Positions 1 to 7,999 of a stretch of 64,000 bases of DNA are shown in pieces. Source of the DNA: an uncultured Saprospiraceae bacterium (GTDB taxonomy: Bacteria; Bacteroidota; Bacteroidia; Chitinophagales; Saprospiraceae); the NCBI GenBank assembly GCA_937951685.1, contig CALFBG010000176.1, positions 27,513 to 91,512 on the forward strand, written 5' to 3'. The position numbers were made by a program, and so were the translations under genes. Numbering within the stretch: the first letter of the stretch is position 1; each line of letters starts with the position of its first letter. A model generated the notes under the pieces. The model searched no databases, was not told the origin of the DNA, and saw only the letters and a list, made by a program, of their open reading frames with translations.

Positions 1-1
1 C

Positions 2-700
2 AAGTCAAAAAACAATTATGGTTTTGGGAATACCCAGTCAACGATCTTGGCTTTGAAGGCTTTAATTCAATTTGCGGAGCTGAGTAAACGCACAGCAGGT
101 TCGGGAAAGATTGTGGTAAAAGTGAATGGCAAAAAAGTAAAACGTATTGTCTACGATCGGAGCCAAGCAGACGCTTTGAAAATTGACAACTTAGCGCAAT
201 ATCTAAAGCCAGGAAAGCAAACGGTATCGGTAGCATTTTTGGAAACGAAGGAACCGTTGGACTTAGAGCTTTCATTGAAATATACCAGTCGACAGCCCGC
301 CTCCGACGCAGCGTGTCGACTAGGCTTAAGCACTAAATTGCAGCGCAAAAAAATCAAGATGGGCGAAACGGTTCGCTTCACTGGAACCCTGACGAACTTG
401 ACGAAGGAAGTGCTGGCTTCACCGATTGCCATGATTGGTATTCCGGCCGGATTGAGTGTACAAGCTTGGCAACTTAAGGAAATGCAAGAACGCCAAGAAA
501 TGGCTTTTTATGAAATTTTTGAAGACCAATTGGTTTTTTATTACGACGATTTAGCGGCGCAAGCGCAGCATACGATTCGCTTAGACTTGAAGGCCGATAT
601 TCCGGGGACGTACGAAGCGCCCGCCTCTAAAGTGTACGAGTATTATCAGAATGAATGGCAAGCGTGGAGTGAGCCGGAGGTTGTGGTGATCCGGAAATAG
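2..700 (+). CDS. Alpha-2-macroglobulin family protein, C-terminal part (5' end outside window)
   Basis: The reading frame is open from base 2 with no stop before the window edge, so this is the last 232 codons of a longer gene; the first TTG at 47 is not the start. The visible part opens with GFGNTQSTILALKAL, which resembles the alpha-alpha barrel of the thioester domain in bacterial alpha-2-macroglobulins, and ends with a beta-rich receptor-binding-like domain containing YEYY and WSEPEVVVI. Such proteins are envelope-anchored or secreted protease traps. The thioester region would lie upstream and cannot be checked. It is not a close copy of the second family member at 50307-56450. The family call is an inference from motif resemblance. 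No terminator is seen directly after the stop. Confidence 0.75.
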   Translation, partial: KSKNNYGFGNTQSTILALKALIQFAELSKRTAGSGKIVVKVNGKKVKRIVYDRSQADALKIDNLAQYLKPGKQTVSVAFLETKEPLDLELSLKYTSRQPASDAACRLGLSTKLQRKKIKMGETVRFTGTLTNLTKEVLASPIAMIGIPAGLSVQAWQLKEMQERQEMAFYEIFEDQLVFYYDDLAAQAQHTIRLDLKADIPGTYEAPASKVYEYYQNEWQAWSEPEVVVIRK

Positions 701-802
701 GAAGTAGTGCATTTTGTTAAAGTTATCATCTCAATAATGAGTTGTTAAAATTACTGCCATGTTTCTGTGTATATATTGTTGTGTATATGTTTTTTATAAC
801 CT

Positions 803-958
803 ATGAAATGTAAAAATATGAAAGACACAATTCGAAATTTTGCGCAGCACTTAGGAATGGATCAGCTAGTTTCATCGGATCAGTCATTAAGTTTACGCGG
901 TGGGAATATTGTGCAAGGAGGTTCCAGTTTTATTGTTGATGATATAAATGGGATTTAG
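803..958 (+). CDS. Small double-glycine leader peptide, candidate RiPP or bacteriocin precursor
   Basis: This 51-codon ORF encodes a peptide starting MKCKNMKDTIRNF and containing LSLRGG at residues 29-34, followed by a 17-residue tail NIVQGGSSFIVDDINGI. The layout (a charged, helical leader, a GG pair, then a short glycine/serine-rich tail) resembles double-glycine precursors of exported peptides in Bacteroidota. A second ATG at 818 could also be the start. A strong hairpin 24 bases after the stop (982-1019) suggests a real transcription unit. No maturation enzyme or peptidase-containing ABC transporter lies within this window on the right, and the left side is not visible. Processing after the GG, and any activity, are inference. 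It could also be an unmodified secreted peptide or a chance ORF. Confidence 0.5.
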   Translation: MKCKNMKDTIRNFAQHLGMDQLVSSDQSLSLRGGNIVQGGSSFIVDDINGI

Positions 959-981
959 TTTGATCTAATAATATTTGAAAG

Positions 982-1019
982 TAACTTTGTGGGTAGTATC
1001 CAACTATTCCACAAAGTTA
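982..1019. terminator. Bidirectional hairpin terminator
   Basis: TAACTTTGTGG (982-992) pairs perfectly with CCACAAAGTTA (1009-1019) around a 16-base loop. It sits between the convergent small peptide gene and the helical-repeat gene that ends at 1020. Confidence 0.6.
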
Positions 1020-2447
1020 TTATTCAAGCTCTGCAATTTTCTCTTCTAGCCATTTTCTGTCTCCGGCGATCGGTTTACTGTTGAGTTCTTGTTTCAGTTT
1101 TTCGATTGCTTTTTTATCTCTAGGGCCAGTTTTGGTCAGTAACTTTAAAAAACTAATTAAATTTAAATAATTTGTTCTTCGATTGGTAGGAATATCTTTA
1201 TGCCGATTGAGGTACGTTCTAAAACTCTCCATTAAAGAATAGAGCGCTTCAATTTCTTCTGTATCGTAGTAAATAACTAGTAGCATCGCTTTTGACGAAA
1301 GGTTGTATGAAAAGTCATCGTATTCAACCGTTTGAAGTAAAGACACAACCTCTCGGTGCTTTTTTTGATAAAAATATAATCGGGCTAAATTAAAAGTTAC
1401 GGCATTTTCTCTTTGCACCTCTGGCAAAAGCTTCTGATAGTTCTTAATGAAGTTTTCGGTCCATTCATATTCTTCTAGTCTCAAAGCAATTAATACTGTA
1501 TTCTGAAACTTCCAAGGGGAGAGATAACCATTCTCAATGAGAATATCTGTTTCTAGAAGTTCATCGTAAAAGTCAAGATATTCCTTCAAGAATTTTGATT
1601 GTCCTGAGTTAATTTTTCGAATGCAATAATTTAAAGCTGAAGTATAAATAAATTGCGCTTCAATAATCGGGAATTGCTTGCCATATTTTTCTAGTAAAGA
1701 TTTTAATTTGTAATAATGTTCTTGCTTATTATTCTCTAGTTGTGTCAGAACGATTTGCGAATAAATCGCAATAGGAGGTATTTCTTCAAAACCTGGTGCT
1801 TGAATATGTTCCATAATCTCATCAATTAAGAGCACTTTATAATCGTGCGAGATAATATTTTGTCGACTTAGAATGGTGCAATAGGTTCTTAATTTTTCCG
1901 ATAGGTAAAAATGATCTAAATTATTGATAATATCTTCGATATTGGACTTACTGGCCCGCTTCATCTCAAAATCGGTCAATTCATAGTAATTATTCTCAAT
2001 CAGGTACTGATCCAGATAAAACTTGGAATTGCGATAATATTGTCGTTCGGCGGTTCTACGAGCAGCAGTCATGGTCGTATTATAGAGTTTGGTCAGTTTT
2101 TTTCTACCAACGGCTTTAATCAGGTTGGTAGCTTCTTTAATTGGATTTTCTTCGTAGACCTGCTGCGCCAGAAATTTTTCTACCAATCGTAACAAATCAG
2201 AACAGGCTTTCCGAAAGCGCACATCATCAAAGGCTTGCTTCGGGTGTAATTTTTTCCAAAATGTTTCTTTACTTAACTCTTCTGTTTTCTCTTTGTTAAT
2301 TTGCTTAATAAATATTTCGAATAGCTTGATGAGCGTATTACTTTTATTAAAATAAGGAGAAGACAAAAATTTGCGCAAACGATTTTGTTCGTAACGGTCG
2401 AGAAAACTAAGAATGGAGTATAATTTATTATTCTGCATGTACGGCAA
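1020..2447 (-). CDS. Hypothetical all-helical (TPR-like) protein
   Basis: The 475-residue product has no signal peptide, no transmembrane segment and no catalytic motif that I recognise. It is rich in Leu, Lys, Glu, Tyr and Phe, with short amphipathic helices in pairs (for example around residues 330-400, NLARLYFYQKKHREVVSLL), as in TPR-type solenoids. The N-terminus (LYSILSFLDRYEQNRLRKFL) is also helical. I believe proteins of this appearance are common in Saprospiria, but I cannot name a family. It probably acts as a cytoplasmic scaffold; that is a guess from composition only. The start is either the ATG at 2447 or the one three codons later (2438). It is transcribed towards the small peptide gene and shares its terminator. 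Confidence 0.7.
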   Translation of the reverse strand: MPYMQNNKLYSILSFLDRYEQNRLRKFLSSPYFNKSNTLIKLFEIFIKQINKEKTEELSKETFWKKLHPKQAFDDVRFRKACSDLLRLVEKFLAQQVYEENPIKEATNLIKAVGRKKLTKLYNTTMTAARRTAERQYYRNSKFYLDQYLIENNYYELTDFEMKRASKSNIEDIINNLDHFYLSEKLRTYCTILSRQNIISHDYKVLLIDEIMEHIQAPGFEEIPPIAIYSQIVLTQLENNKQEHYYKLKSLLEKYGKQFPIIEAQFIYTSALNYCIRKINSGQSKFLKEYLDFYDELLETDILIENGYLSPWKFQNTVLIALRLEEYEWTENFIKNYQKLLPEVQRENAVTFNLARLYFYQKKHREVVSLLQTVEYDDFSYNLSSKAMLLVIYYDTEEIEALYSLMESFRTYLNRHKDIPTNRRTNYLNLISFLKLLTKTGPRDKKAIEKLKQELNSKPIAGDRKWLEEKIAELE

Positions 2448-3046
2448 GCGTTTGTAGAAATTTTTCTTGAAAATGAGGCTAATTGCAGGGTATTGTAAAG
2501 TTTTAGTTAAAACAGCTTCGTAATAAAATCTAGCTATAATTAAATAAAATCTAAATATTTCCTTATATTAGCCTTTAAGTTTAATTGTGAAAATATTTAA
2601 TTTGTTCTTTTGTCTTGATACAAATTATTAAAATTTCGGACAATTCAAAAACTTAGTTTCACAAAGTATTAGAGAAAAACTACCCTAAAAGATGTATTTT
2701 TCTGATATTTAACTAGCTATATAGGGCAAATATTTTTTATATTTAATAAATAAATATAATATTGTAGATAAATTGTCCTTGAAACCGATATATTTTCCAT
2801 GCAAATTGCTAGTAAATAGCAAAATCCGATGAAAAGCTTTTCTTTTTGAGAAAAGTAAAAAACGAATGTTAATAGAAAAATTTTGTTGTTTTTGTTTTTA
2901 AAACTTACAAAGTTAGCCAAAACAAAGCTTACAAACAGAGAACAAACCTAAAACCCAATAACTATGGGCGTACTCTGATTTGTTTATTCAACCTAATTTT
3001 TTTATTGGATCTACTTTATGTAGATTTTAAACATGATAAACCCAAG
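2448..3046. other. Long AT-rich intergenic region upstream of the T9SS surface gene
   Basis: About 600 bases, clearly richer in A+T than the flanking genes, lie between divergent genes. TTATATTTA (2737-2745) and TAAATATAA (2751-2759) form a short palindrome, and there is a second small palindrome GAAAAGCTTTTC near 2833. I see no exact TAnnTTTG promoter box here and no convincing ORF. It probably holds the promoters of both neighbours and a long leader for the surface protein. Confidence 0.4.
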
Positions 3047-5566
3047 ATGATGAATATATCTTTACCTAACCTAAAAAAGCTGATCTTGTATCTGTCGATA
3101 CTGATGCTCCCTGCATCTATGTTTGGACAGGAGTTTGAATCCATTCAGCTTACGATGAACGAAAGTTTGACGTATCCTTTTTATTCCGTTAATGCACCTA
3201 ATATTACGACGCCACCGAGCCACGGTTTTGCCTCTTTGGGTGGCCCAAATCCAAATTTCGGAAATTTCGGGAATAATATTTTAGTTTACCAACCAGATGT
3301 AGATTTTCAAGGAATAGATTCTATACAAATGAATTATTGGGCTTTTGACAACTCGGTTGTCCAATTGACCCACAAAATTATCGAAATACGAGTATCTGCT
3401 TCCGTTGTACAGGCAGAAGATGACTTTGTTACGACCAATATTAATACTCCCGTTACCATTGATGTTTTAGGAAATGATTATTCCAGTACTGGAGCGATTG
3501 ATTTGACGAGTATTATGGTGGTCAATAACGGAACTGCCGTTGTCAACCCCGATAATGTTTCTATTGATTTTACGCCTAACCCCGGATACGAAGGGATGGC
3601 GCAATTTAATTATACGACTTGCGATTCTCTTGGGACTTGTGACGCTGCTGTTGTTACGGTTTTCGTTCAGAATGATAATGTAGCTACGAATGACACGGTT
3701 TATTTAACCACACCGAAAAATACCCCAATCAGTGTATTGGTACCTTTACAACAAGGATATTTAATCGGATATAATCCTGATCATGGTGCGGTCAATTACG
3801 CCAACGCAGGAACTTTAGAATACACGCCAGACTTGGACTACGTTGGCATGGATAATTTTACAGTTGTTTATAATACAATTGATCCTAATGCACCAACTTC
3901 TGCGCTTACGGTAATGATTACCGTTTTCGATGCACCCGATCCTAATACATTCGCTTTTGATGACTATGCTTTTACCGCTATCGGTGAATCAGTTGATGTA
4001 GACGTTACGTTGAATGATTTTGGAGATCCATTATTCGTAAATCCTAACCTTTTAGAGCAACCTGCTTTCGGTACGGTTACTTATTTAGGCGATGGTGTAT
4101 TTAGCTATGATCCAGAAGATTACGAAGGCGGAGTCGTTAAATTTCGATATAAAGTATCTACTTTATTTGGATTATTTGAATATGCAGATGTCTTTATTGC
4201 CGTTGGAAATCATAATCCAAATCCAGAAACGTTTAACCTGGTAACGCTTAAAAATACACCTTTAATCGTTAATTATGACGTACCGATTGATTTCGATTTC
4301 GTTGTAACGGACGATGCCGGAGGAAAGGTAAATTACTATCCAGGATATACTTCTACTACTATTAATGGTCAAACCGTTACGGGGACGAACCTGATTGTAT
4401 ATACACCTGAGGAAGACTTTATTGGCTATGATGATTTCGAATTAAATTATTGTGTAGGAAGTACCTGTACAACGGTTAAAATCGAAGTCCACATCAAGGA
4501 AGTTTATCCGCAGCCTTTATTCTGTATTGATGATTGCGTTTGGGCAGGTGATGCCAATTACGATGGCGTGGTCGATATGCGAGATTTATTGCCACTGGGT
4601 TATTGTGTGGGTATCGCAGGCGTCGAAAGACCGCAAGCGAGCTTAGAATGGTACGGACAATATTGTGAAGATTGGGATAATGGTTTTGAAGTTAGTGATT
4701 CTGACTTGAAGCACATTGACACCAATGGAGACGGTTTAATCTCTGCGGCGGATACGGCAGCGCTATTATCGTCTTACACTAGATTGCATACATTAACACC
4801 AGATCAAGAATATTACGTCGCAAACCTTCCTTTATATCTGGTTCCTCGGAATCCGAATATTGTACCAGGGGATTTATTAGTGATGGATATTGTATTGGGG
4901 ACGGAAGCAACGCCGGCCTTTGATATGCATGGTTTTACTTTTTCTTTCAGATATAATAGTAGTGTGGTCGAGGAAGGAACGTTAGAGATTGATTTTCTCA
5001 ATCAAAACTGGATGTCCTACAATTCTCCCATGTTAGGCTTAACGAAAAAACCTTTTAGCAATATTAATAAAATTGATGTTGGATATACGAGAACTTCCGG
5101 TGTTTCTGTGAGTGGCTTTGGTTCCGTAGGAACAGTGAAGTTCATCGTGGATGATGCTGTTGATGGTTTCCGCCCAGACCAAGATCGAAAACTACGCATC
5201 GACTTAGGAGACGCCTTATACTTAACGCCTTCTGGTCAATACATTGCGCTTACTACGAAAAACTTAGAGCTTACGATTCAGGAAGCACCTAATTATGATA
5301 ATGGCATTGATCCATCTTTATTGATTGCTTATCCTAATCCTGCACAAGACTTTTTGAATCTACATTTGAATGGTACCGTTCCAATGGAACAGATTCTGAT
5401 GTATAACCTTAATGGTCAAGTGATATACAACTCTGGTAATAAGGTAGATCTCAAGAAAACAGCAATTGATGTGACGAACATTGCCAACGGTCTTTACGTT
5501 GTAGAAGTAATCACCGAAGAAGGTGTGATTACCAAGAAAGTTGAAGTAATGAAGTTTAAAAACTAA
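3047..5566 (+). CDS. T9SS-secreted surface protein with tandem cadherin/Ig-like, dockerin-like and cohesin-like modules
   Basis: I choose ATG 3047 because it opens a typical signal peptide (MMNISLPNLKKLILYLSILM, cleavage near MFGQ); the frame extends upstream to a TTG at 3005 without adding plausible protein. The 839 residues contain four to five repeated beta-sandwich units with phrases such as DDFVTTNINTPVTIDVLGND and YTPDLDYVGMDNF (tandem cadherin/Ig-like type). Two EF-hand-like calcium loops follow, DANYDGVVDMRD at 502 and DTNGDGLISAAD at 558, as in a dockerin, then a cohesin-like beta domain (about 600-740). The end is a T9SS type A sorting domain (LLIAYPNPAQDFLNLHLNG to the terminal FKN). 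It is therefore predicted to cross the outer membrane by T9SS and be attached to the surface or released. Partner and substrate are unknown. A terminator follows at 5659. Confidence 0.85.
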   Translation: MMNISLPNLKKLILYLSILMLPASMFGQEFESIQLTMNESLTYPFYSVNAPNITTPPSHGFASLGGPNPNFGNFGNNILVYQPDVDFQGIDSIQMNYWAFDNSVVQLTHKIIEIRVSASVVQAEDDFVTTNINTPVTIDVLGNDYSSTGAIDLTSIMVVNNGTAVVNPDNVSIDFTPNPGYEGMAQFNYTTCDSLGTCDAAVVTVFVQNDNVATNDTVYLTTPKNTPISVLVPLQQGYLIGYNPDHGAVNYANAGTLEYTPDLDYVGMDNFTVVYNTIDPNAPTSALTVMITVFDAPDPNTFAFDDYAFTAIGESVDVDVTLNDFGDPLFVNPNLLEQPAFGTVTYLGDGVFSYDPEDYEGGVVKFRYKVSTLFGLFEYADVFIAVGNHNPNPETFNLVTLKNTPLIVNYDVPIDFDFVVTDDAGGKVNYYPGYTSTTINGQTVTGTNLIVYTPEEDFIGYDDFELNYCVGSTCTTVKIEVHIKEVYPQPLFCIDDCVWAGDANYDGVVDMRDLLPLGYCVGIAGVERPQASLEWYGQYCEDWDNGFEVSDSDLKHIDTNGDGLISAADTAALLSSYTRLHTLTPDQEYYVANLPLYLVPRNPNIVPGDLLVMDIVLGTEATPAFDMHGFTFSFRYNSSVVEEGTLEIDFLNQNWMSYNSPMLGLTKKPFSNINKIDVGYTRTSGVSVSGFGSVGTVKFIVDDAVDGFRPDQDRKLRIDLGDALYLTPSGQYIALTTKNLELTIQEAPNYDNGIDPSLLIAYPNPAQDFLNLHLNGTVPMEQILMYNLNGQVIYNSGNKVDLKKTAIDVTNIANGLYVVEVITEEGVITKKVEVMKFKN

Positions 5567-5658
5567 TCAACGCAATTTCAATAAATTTTTATACTGATGA
5601 TGATTATTCGTCATCCCCTCATTTTGGATATATTCATTGGATTTATATAATTTTCAAG

Positions 5659-5684
5659 AAGTCGCACTTTGTGCGACTTTTCTT
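5659..5684 (+). terminator. Rho-independent terminator of the T9SS surface gene
   Basis: AAGTCGCAC (5659-5667) pairs with GTGCGACTT (5671-5679) around a TTT loop and is followed by a T-rich run. It lies about 90 bases after the stop codon. Confidence 0.8.
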
Positions 5685-6017
5685 TTGCCCCTTGGTGAAG
5701 AAACGTACTTGTTTGCTTAGTTAAACTCCTAAAGTTGTAAGGAATTGATGCGCTGAATAGGAGAGGGGGAAGCTTTAAAAGCTTGCGCTTGCCAGCCTTA
5801 GCCGTTCGGAATGGAAATAATAAGATTACAATTTGCCGAATTGAATATAAAATCCACTTTTTTACGTAGATTTTTTGCTAAATGAGATCAAATTATATTC
5901 ACAAAAATGGAAGTACGAATCTATTACAAGAAGACTAATTCGTTGATATGTAATATTTAATACAATTTATTAAAATAAATTTTAATATTTTAAATATAAT
6001 TGTCGTGCTATTTTGTC

Positions 6018-6049
6018 TTTGTCGATGCTGGATGTAGCGCCTATATTTG
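6018..6049 (+). promoter_or_regulatory. Consensus Bacteroidota promoter
   Basis: TTTG (6018-6021) and TATATTTG (6042-6049) are spaced by 20 bases and match the Bacteroidota -33/-7 consensus TTTG-N19-20-TAnnTTTG. The predicted start is near 6055. No ORF follows before the hairpin terminator at 6215-6256. Confidence 0.65.
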
Positions 6050-6054
6050 TATTA

Positions 6055-6256
6055 ACAATAAAGCAAAAAACAAAAACTTATCCTTTTCAAAAGATAAGTA
6101 AAAACAAAAACTAAGTCTGGTCAGAAAAGTAGCGCAGCGATAAGAAAAAGAGACCAGCCGGCTAATTCAGTTTAGCCCACCAATTTGGATATGTTCATGG
6201 GATTATAATTTGTTAATCAAGCCGTATTTCTACCAAGAAGTACGGCTTGATTTTTT
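6055..6256 (+). ncRNA. Candidate structured non-coding RNA, or remnant transcription unit
   Basis: A consensus promoter directly precedes this roughly 200-base stretch, which holds four successive hairpins: ACTTATC/GATAAGT (6076-6099), CTGGTC/GACCAG (6117-6157), GGCTAA/TTAGCC (6160-6177) and a terminator AATCAAGCCGTA/TACGGCTTGATT (6215-6252) with a T tract. There is no ORF longer than a few codons. The last 75 bases resemble the 3' untranslated region of the T9SS gene at 5622-5683, so the unit may instead be what remains after a surface gene was deleted between its promoter and terminator. I do not recognise a named RNA family. The 5685-6017 stretch before it shows nothing convincing. Confidence 0.45.
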
Positions 6257-6310
6257 ATGTTCTGAGGGGAAAGCATTCTTGTTTGTTGTGCACAATTAAA
6301 GTTAGAAACA

Positions 6311-6892
6311 GTGAATCCAATAATTAAAGAAATATTTGAGGACGTTATATTTACGGAGGACGAATCAACATTTCTCTACCACCAACTGGAAAAGATAAGC
6401 CTTAAGAAAGGAGATTTTTTACTAAAGGAAGGGGAAGAAATTAAAGAAATATTTTATGTGCATACGGGTTGCTTAAGAAGTTATTTTATCGATAAAGAAG
6501 GTAAAGAACATATTCTACAGTTTGCAGTTAAAGCTTGGTGGATTAGTGATTATATTACGCTTTATGGAAGTACAAATACGAAAGCGGTCTCCTATATTGA
6601 ATGTATCCAAGAAGCAGTGGTTTACAGAATTTCTAAACGAGAATTTGATCGTCTTTGTGAGCAGTTCCCCAGGATCGGATTTTTTTATATTAAAAAAATG
6701 GAAGGAGCATTTGCAAGTTTTCAAAATCGAATCTTAGAAAATTTAACCTTGACGGCAAAAGATCGGTACCTGAATTTTGTCAATGCTTATCCTACGATTG
6801 AGCGCAAGGTGAAAAACTACCACATTGCTTCCTTTTTAGGAATTACGACCGAGAGTTTAAGTAGAATTAGAAAAGAAATATCCTTAACTTAA
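6311..6892 (+). CDS. Crp/Fnr-family transcriptional regulator
   Basis: The 193-residue product has an N-terminal cyclic-nucleotide-binding-type beta barrel (residues about 25-115, with KKGDFLLKEGEEIKEIFYV and an RSYF strand typical of the family) and a short C-terminal helix-turn-helix (YHIASFLGITTESLSRIRKE, about 170-190). In this subgroup, common in Bacteroidota, the effector-binding residues are usually degenerate, so ligand binding is doubtful. The frame begins at a GTG (6311); no ATG is available near the N-terminus. It is 78 bases upstream of an Hsp31-like deglycase gene on the same strand and may control it, since regulators of this type often lie beside detoxification genes. That link is inference. 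Confidence 0.85.
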   Translation: MNPIIKEIFEDVIFTEDESTFLYHQLEKISLKKGDFLLKEGEEIKEIFYVHTGCLRSYFIDKEGKEHILQFAVKAWWISDYITLYGSTNTKAVSYIECIQEAVVYRISKREFDRLCEQFPRIGFFYIKKMEGAFASFQNRILENLTLTAKDRYLNFVNAYPTIERKVKNYHIASFLGITTESLSRIRKEISLT

Positions 6893-6970
6893 TTTATTAC
6901 CATAGATCAATTTTTAGGGAGGAAGGAAGTACTACCTTTATACTTTATTTCAAGCTATAAATTCAAATTA

Positions 6971-7825
6971 ATGTTCAAAAGATTACTGGGTCTTGCTCCA
7001 AAATTGGAGGCAGATGGCTCTTACAGTCCTTCAAGGGTTGCTTTGTGGATGGCAACTTCTGCTAAAACTGATTTTGAAAAAATCTCTTACCCAAAATATC
7101 AAGGAAAGCAGTCAAAAATTTTGGTGATTTTTACGGAACAAAAAAACATGACCATGCAAAATGGTAAAATGTTTTCTACGGGCAACCATCCAGTAGAATC
7201 CCTTGTACCAATGTTACATCTAAAAAATGCAGGGTTTGATTTTGAAATCGCTACGCTAACGGGAAAACCAGTCGTTTTCGAAATGTGGGCTTTCCCAAAT
7301 AAAGACGAGAACGTACAAGCTATTTACAAAGCATATAAGTCAAGCTTTGAGCAACCCAAGAAATTGCAAGCATTTGTTGATCATTCCCTTACGGATTCTG
7401 CCTCTTACGCAGCAGTGTTTGTACCCGGTGGGCATGGAGCTATGCTAGGTATTCCCGAAGACAAAAATGTTGGAAAAATATTGAGATGGGCGCAGGAAGA
7501 AGGTCTGTTTACAATAACGCTTTGTCATGGACCAAGTTCCCTTTTAGCAACCACTTTGGATAATCAGAAATTTTTATATGATGGATATAAAATGGCCGTG
7601 TTTCCTGATTCTGTTGACAAACAAACGCCAATGATTGGCTACTTGCCAGGGCATATGCCTTGGGGCTTAAGTGAAAAATTAAAGCATTTAGGAGCCACTA
7701 TTGTGAATACAAAGTCAGATGATACTGTTTGCTTAGATAGGAAACTAATCACTGGCGCAAGTCCATTAGCATCGGATAAATTGGGGAAATTAGCAGCTAA
7801 TACTTTACTAAAAGAATTGAGCTAA
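6971..7825 (+). CDS. hchA: Hsp31/HchA-type protein deglycase (DJ-1/PfpI superfamily)
   Basis: The 284-residue length matches HchA (Hsp31), a cytoplasmic chaperone and glyoxalase-III/deglycase that acts on methylglyoxal-modified targets. The expected catalytic set is visible: Glu76 in NHPVES, the nucleophile elbow TLCHGPSS with Cys185 and His186, and Asp213 in FPDSVD. E. coli Hsp31 uses Cys185, His186, Glu77 and Asp214, so the spacing is almost identical. PGGHG at 152-156 forms the oxyanion-type loop. No signal peptide is seen. A strong bidirectional terminator follows at 7936. The upstream Crp-type gene may regulate it. Assignment to HchA rather than a generic PfpI protein rests on length, catalytic spacing and the FPDSVD segment. 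Confidence 0.9.
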   Translation: MFKRLLGLAPKLEADGSYSPSRVALWMATSAKTDFEKISYPKYQGKQSKILVIFTEQKNMTMQNGKMFSTGNHPVESLVPMLHLKNAGFDFEIATLTGKPVVFEMWAFPNKDENVQAIYKAYKSSFEQPKKLQAFVDHSLTDSASYAAVFVPGGHGAMLGIPEDKNVGKILRWAQEEGLFTITLCHGPSSLLATTLDNQKFLYDGYKMAVFPDSVDKQTPMIGYLPGHMPWGLSEKLKHLGATIVNTKSDDTVCLDRKLITGASPLASDKLGKLAANTLLKELS

Positions 7826-7935
7826 AACTTACTTTCAACGGTTCAATTGTCAATATGGTCTAGATTGCGATATGGCATTTAATGAAACGGTCAACGAGGA
7901 ATGATTATTTGGTACTATTGGGTACAACAAATCAC

Positions 7936-7970
7936 AAAAGCCCGGAACACAATTCGTATTCCGGGCTTTT
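7936..7970. terminator. Bidirectional rho-independent terminator
   Basis: AAAAGCCCGGAA (7936-7947) pairs with TTCCGGGCTTTT (7959-7970), giving a T run on both strands. It separates the convergent deglycase and helicase genes. Confidence 0.85.
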
Positions 7971-7999
7971 GTCCTATCTGGCGATAAAGTAATAACTAG

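Noticed and set aside
2717..2920. 67-codon minus-strand ORF in the AT-rich region
   Set aside because: Its composition (Phe, Ile, Lys, Tyr) is what AT-rich non-coding DNA gives in any open frame; no start context or homologous look.
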